Of a stretch of 64,000 nucleotides of DNA, positions 62,298 through 64,000 are shown one piece after another. How positions within the stretch are numbered: the stretch's first letter is position 1; each line of letters begins with the position of its first letter. The stretch spans positions 8,176-72,175 of the forward strand of contig NZ_JBHYRS010000010.1 of NCBI RefSeq assembly GCF_047974105.1, written 5' to 3'. The notes below the pieces were generated by a model. The model ran no database searches, was not told the DNA's origin, and was given only the letters and a program-made list of their open reading frames with translations. Origin of the DNA: Mitsuokella sp047974105 (lineage in GTDB: Bacteria; Bacillota; Negativicutes; Selenomonadales; Selenomonadaceae). The translations under genes were made by a program, and so were the position numbers.

Positions 62298-63647
62298 GTG
62301 AATTGTAAGATGAAGATTGTGGCAGGGCTCATGGCCTGTACCATCTCAGCCCTGTGCTTTTCGTCAAATGCCATGGCTGGCAGCCCAGGGGAAACTTCTG
62401 CTGCCCTGCAGCAGGATAAACTCATCCAGACTGGGAAAACACAGCTGGCAGAGAAGGCCCTGCAGACTGCCGAGCCAGTGAAGAAGGAAAAAGTCAGGAA
62501 GAAAAAGAAGGCACAGGAAACGCAGAAATCGGAGGATACGGTCGTGCGCATTCACCAGAAAGTGGCTGAAATCCTGCGCGAACACATGGCAAAAAATCCG
62601 CGCAGGAATCTCCTGAAATCCCATATGATGAAAATATGGCCGGTGGAGTCAAAGGACGAGGGCGGCACGCTGCTCTTTTCGGACAGCCCGGAATCCGTTA
62701 CGGAAGATGGCATTCTCTATCAGGATGTCGTTCAAGGGGATGCCCGTGTGCTGTATTATCATCTGAACAGCAGCGATGCCGACAAAAAAGTCGCTGTCGT
62801 GCTGCAGAGCATGGATAATCAGCCGGCCATCGTGCGCGTGACGCGCGGCGGCACGAGCGACCCCAGCCCGGACTATCTTCATGTTGGCAAAATGACGCAG
62901 ATGGCTTATTTTGAAGGCGAGGCGTATGGTGATATCTACATCGGCCGCGGCCGCCACCGTCTGCTCCAGGAGAGTATGGATACGACCATTCTGCATCCGG
63001 GCGATCTCGTTTACGGCGTTTACGATTTTTCGACCAACAGGCCGGTCAAAGTTTCGGTTATCATGTATCCGGCTGATGCTAATCCATATGAATTTTTAGA
63101 GCAGGCACAGGTGCTGCCCAAAGATGAACAGCGCCTGCGCGGCACTTTCCATGGCATGGACCGCGTGATTACTTCCGAAAAAGTCTACGATCCAGCGAAT
63201 GACGGCATTGTCTATTTCCCTCTGGCTGATGATATCCATGACCTCTACCGCACGGGCATTGATGCGACGGATGGCAGCGAAGTCAAGAACTACGGCAATT
63301 ATGGCATCCTCTATAAACTGCAGATCCCAACGCTGAAGGGCGGGGCTACGCAGTATTATCTGAGCCCGCTGGGCGGCATTTATGCCGGTGCAATGACGGT
63401 TCGCACGAATGGGACGCAGCGCCGCATGATTGAAACCCCCTATGGCAGGCCGTATTTTGGCGATTCGACGCCGCCGGAATCCGACGCCACGCAGAAGGCA
63501 CGCGAGGAGGGACTGGCCATCCTCACGGATGACACAGAACTTGCTGACCTCGGTTCGTATGAGGACGATACGCCCGTCACGTTTGAATTCTCGCCGCCGG
63601 GTGCTTCTAATCTGCCTATTAACATCATCATGATGCCGGCGGAATAA
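62298..63647 (+). CDS. Secreted protein of unknown function
   Basis: A 449-residue exported protein. Signal peptide (MKIVAGLMACTISALCFSSNAMA), a Lys/Gln/Glu-rich helical stretch (~30-85), then a mixed alpha/beta part with no motif I recognise (LLFSDSPESVTEDGILYQDVVQGDARVLYYHLN in pieces; QYYLSPLGGIYAGAMTVRTNG). GTG at 62298 has AAGAGGAA 7-8 nt upstream; ATG at 62310 is the alternative. It follows the deacetylase by 49 bp and may be co-transcribed, suggesting an envelope role. Confidence 0.75.
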   Translation: MNCKMKIVAGLMACTISALCFSSNAMAGSPGETSAALQQDKLIQTGKTQLAEKALQTAEPVKKEKVRKKKKAQETQKSEDTVVRIHQKVAEILREHMAKNPRRNLLKSHMMKIWPVESKDEGGTLLFSDSPESVTEDGILYQDVVQGDARVLYYHLNSSDADKKVAVVLQSMDNQPAIVRVTRGGTSDPSPDYLHVGKMTQMAYFEGEAYGDIYIGRGRHRLLQESMDTTILHPGDLVYGVYDFSTNRPVKVSVIMYPADANPYEFLEQAQVLPKDEQRLRGTFHGMDRVITSEKVYDPANDGIVYFPLADDIHDLYRTGIDATDGSEVKNYGNYGILYKLQIPTLKGGATQYYLSPLGGIYAGAMTVRTNGTQRRMIETPYGRPYFGDSTPPESDATQKAREEGLAILTDDTELADLGSYEDDTPVTFEFSPPGASNLPINIIMMPAE

Positions 63648-63661
63648 AAGGATAAATAAGC

Positions 63662-63699
63662 GTTCAGGATATCTCAAAGCGATGTCCTGAACTTTTTTT
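63662..63699 (+). terminator. Terminator after the secreted protein
   Basis: GTTCAGGA (63662-63669) / TCCTGAAC (63685-63692), inner TC/GA pairing, seven Ts. Confidence 0.9.
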
Positions 63700-63720
63700 A
63701 ACTTTTTTTCAAAATTAGTG

Positions 63721-63749
63721 TTGACAAAAAGCATAAAACCCTGTAATAT
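63721..63749 (+). promoter_or_regulatory. Upstream rRNA-operon promoter (P1)
   Basis: TTGACA (63721-63726), 17-bp spacer, TAATAT (63744-63749). Confidence 0.7.
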
Positions 63750-63870
63750 ATTACAAGTCGCCGCAAGACACAGGCAGACATGAGAAAGACGATTGAGAGC
63801 TCCTTGACCGGAAGCCATTCGCCACTATCATGAAAACCTAATCTCTTCAAAAATGAAAAGAAAAAAGTTC

Positions 63871-63899
63871 TTGACAGAATGAAGAAGCTGCGATATAAT
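63871..63899 (+). promoter_or_regulatory. Downstream rRNA-operon promoter (P2)
   Basis: Full consensus TTGACA (63871-63876), 17-bp spacer, TATAAT (63894-63899). Tandem strong promoters 150 bp apart are typical of rRNA operons. Confidence 0.8.
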
Positions 63900-63905
63900 A
63901 AATGA

Positions 63906-64000
63906 GTCGCTTGAAGCGAGAATGCTTCGAAAGACCAAGTTGTTCTTTGAAAACTAAACAATGCAACATGAATCATTTGTGATTCAAGCCAGATGTTATT
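63906..64000 (+). other. Start of a pre-rRNA leader
   Basis: After P2 come a TCGCTTGAAGCGA hairpin (63907-63919) and TGTTCTTTGAAAACTAAACA (63941-63960), which resembles the boxA-containing leader found just before 16S rRNA genes in Firmicutes. The mature rRNA itself is not in the window, so the operon is inferred. Confidence 0.65.

Overview
The window looks like chromosomal DNA of a diderm Firmicute of the Negativicutes, most likely Selenomonadaceae close to Mitsuokella or Selenomonas. The evidence is six outer-membrane porins with an N-terminal SLH domain (Mep45/OmpM type), a heptosyltransferase-type GT9 enzyme implying lipopolysaccharide, and PTP-like phytases of the Selenomonas/Mitsuokella type. 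Genus is inference. Low-GC-Firmicute housekeeping genes (walJ, rlmH, ychF, rapZ-yvcK-whiA) sit beside them. I see no transposase, integrase, CRISPR array or tRNA. The right end runs into what looks like the leader of an rRNA operon.

Region 1 (1-23.5 kb) is mostly housekeeping: the end of sucD, a secreted beta-helix protein, a cluster of DnaA-box-like sites before a small HD-domain gene, a double-domain CobT-like protein coupled to tex, then walJ-htrA-rlmH, a TM2/TelA pair, a PASTA-bearing penicillin-binding protein, a GT9 glycosyltransferase, a SWIM/SNF2 helicase, rpiB, glyA, upp, ychF, a nitrilase and a DUF951 protein. Between ychF and the nitrilase is a compact locus with the layout of a type I toxin-antitoxin pair: a 22-residue hydrophobic peptide on the minus strand and a convergent antisense RNA on the plus strand.

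Region 2 (23.5-38.7 kb) is an array of six SLH porins, each with its own promoter, leader and terminator. The first ~120 residues are nearly identical; the barrels diverge. All six leaders share an 18-nt core (GAGGNAACNNGGANACTC), enclosed in most copies by two helices whose sequences differ but whose pairing is kept. This looks like a structured regulatory RNA and is the strongest novelty candidate. Between porins 4 and 5 lies an apparent phytate module: a non-SLH porin, a single-domain and a tandem-domain PTP-like phytase, and a Tat-exported HD-domain protein.

Region 3 (38.7-64 kb) holds alr, a small exported protein, an LDH-family dehydrogenase with odd active-site residues, mreB/mbl, an AMIN-phosphodiester glycosidase, a SpoIVB-type (S55) peptidase-like protein, murA, an old-yellow-enzyme homologue, cstA with an attenuator-like leader, an iron-dependent alcohol dehydrogenase, the 2-oxoacid:ferredoxin oxidoreductase operon korDABC, an MFS transporter, the HAD-rapZ-yvcK-whiA-deacetylase operon and a secreted protein of unknown function. 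Envelope construction, fermentative/reductive carbon metabolism and phytate use are the main themes.
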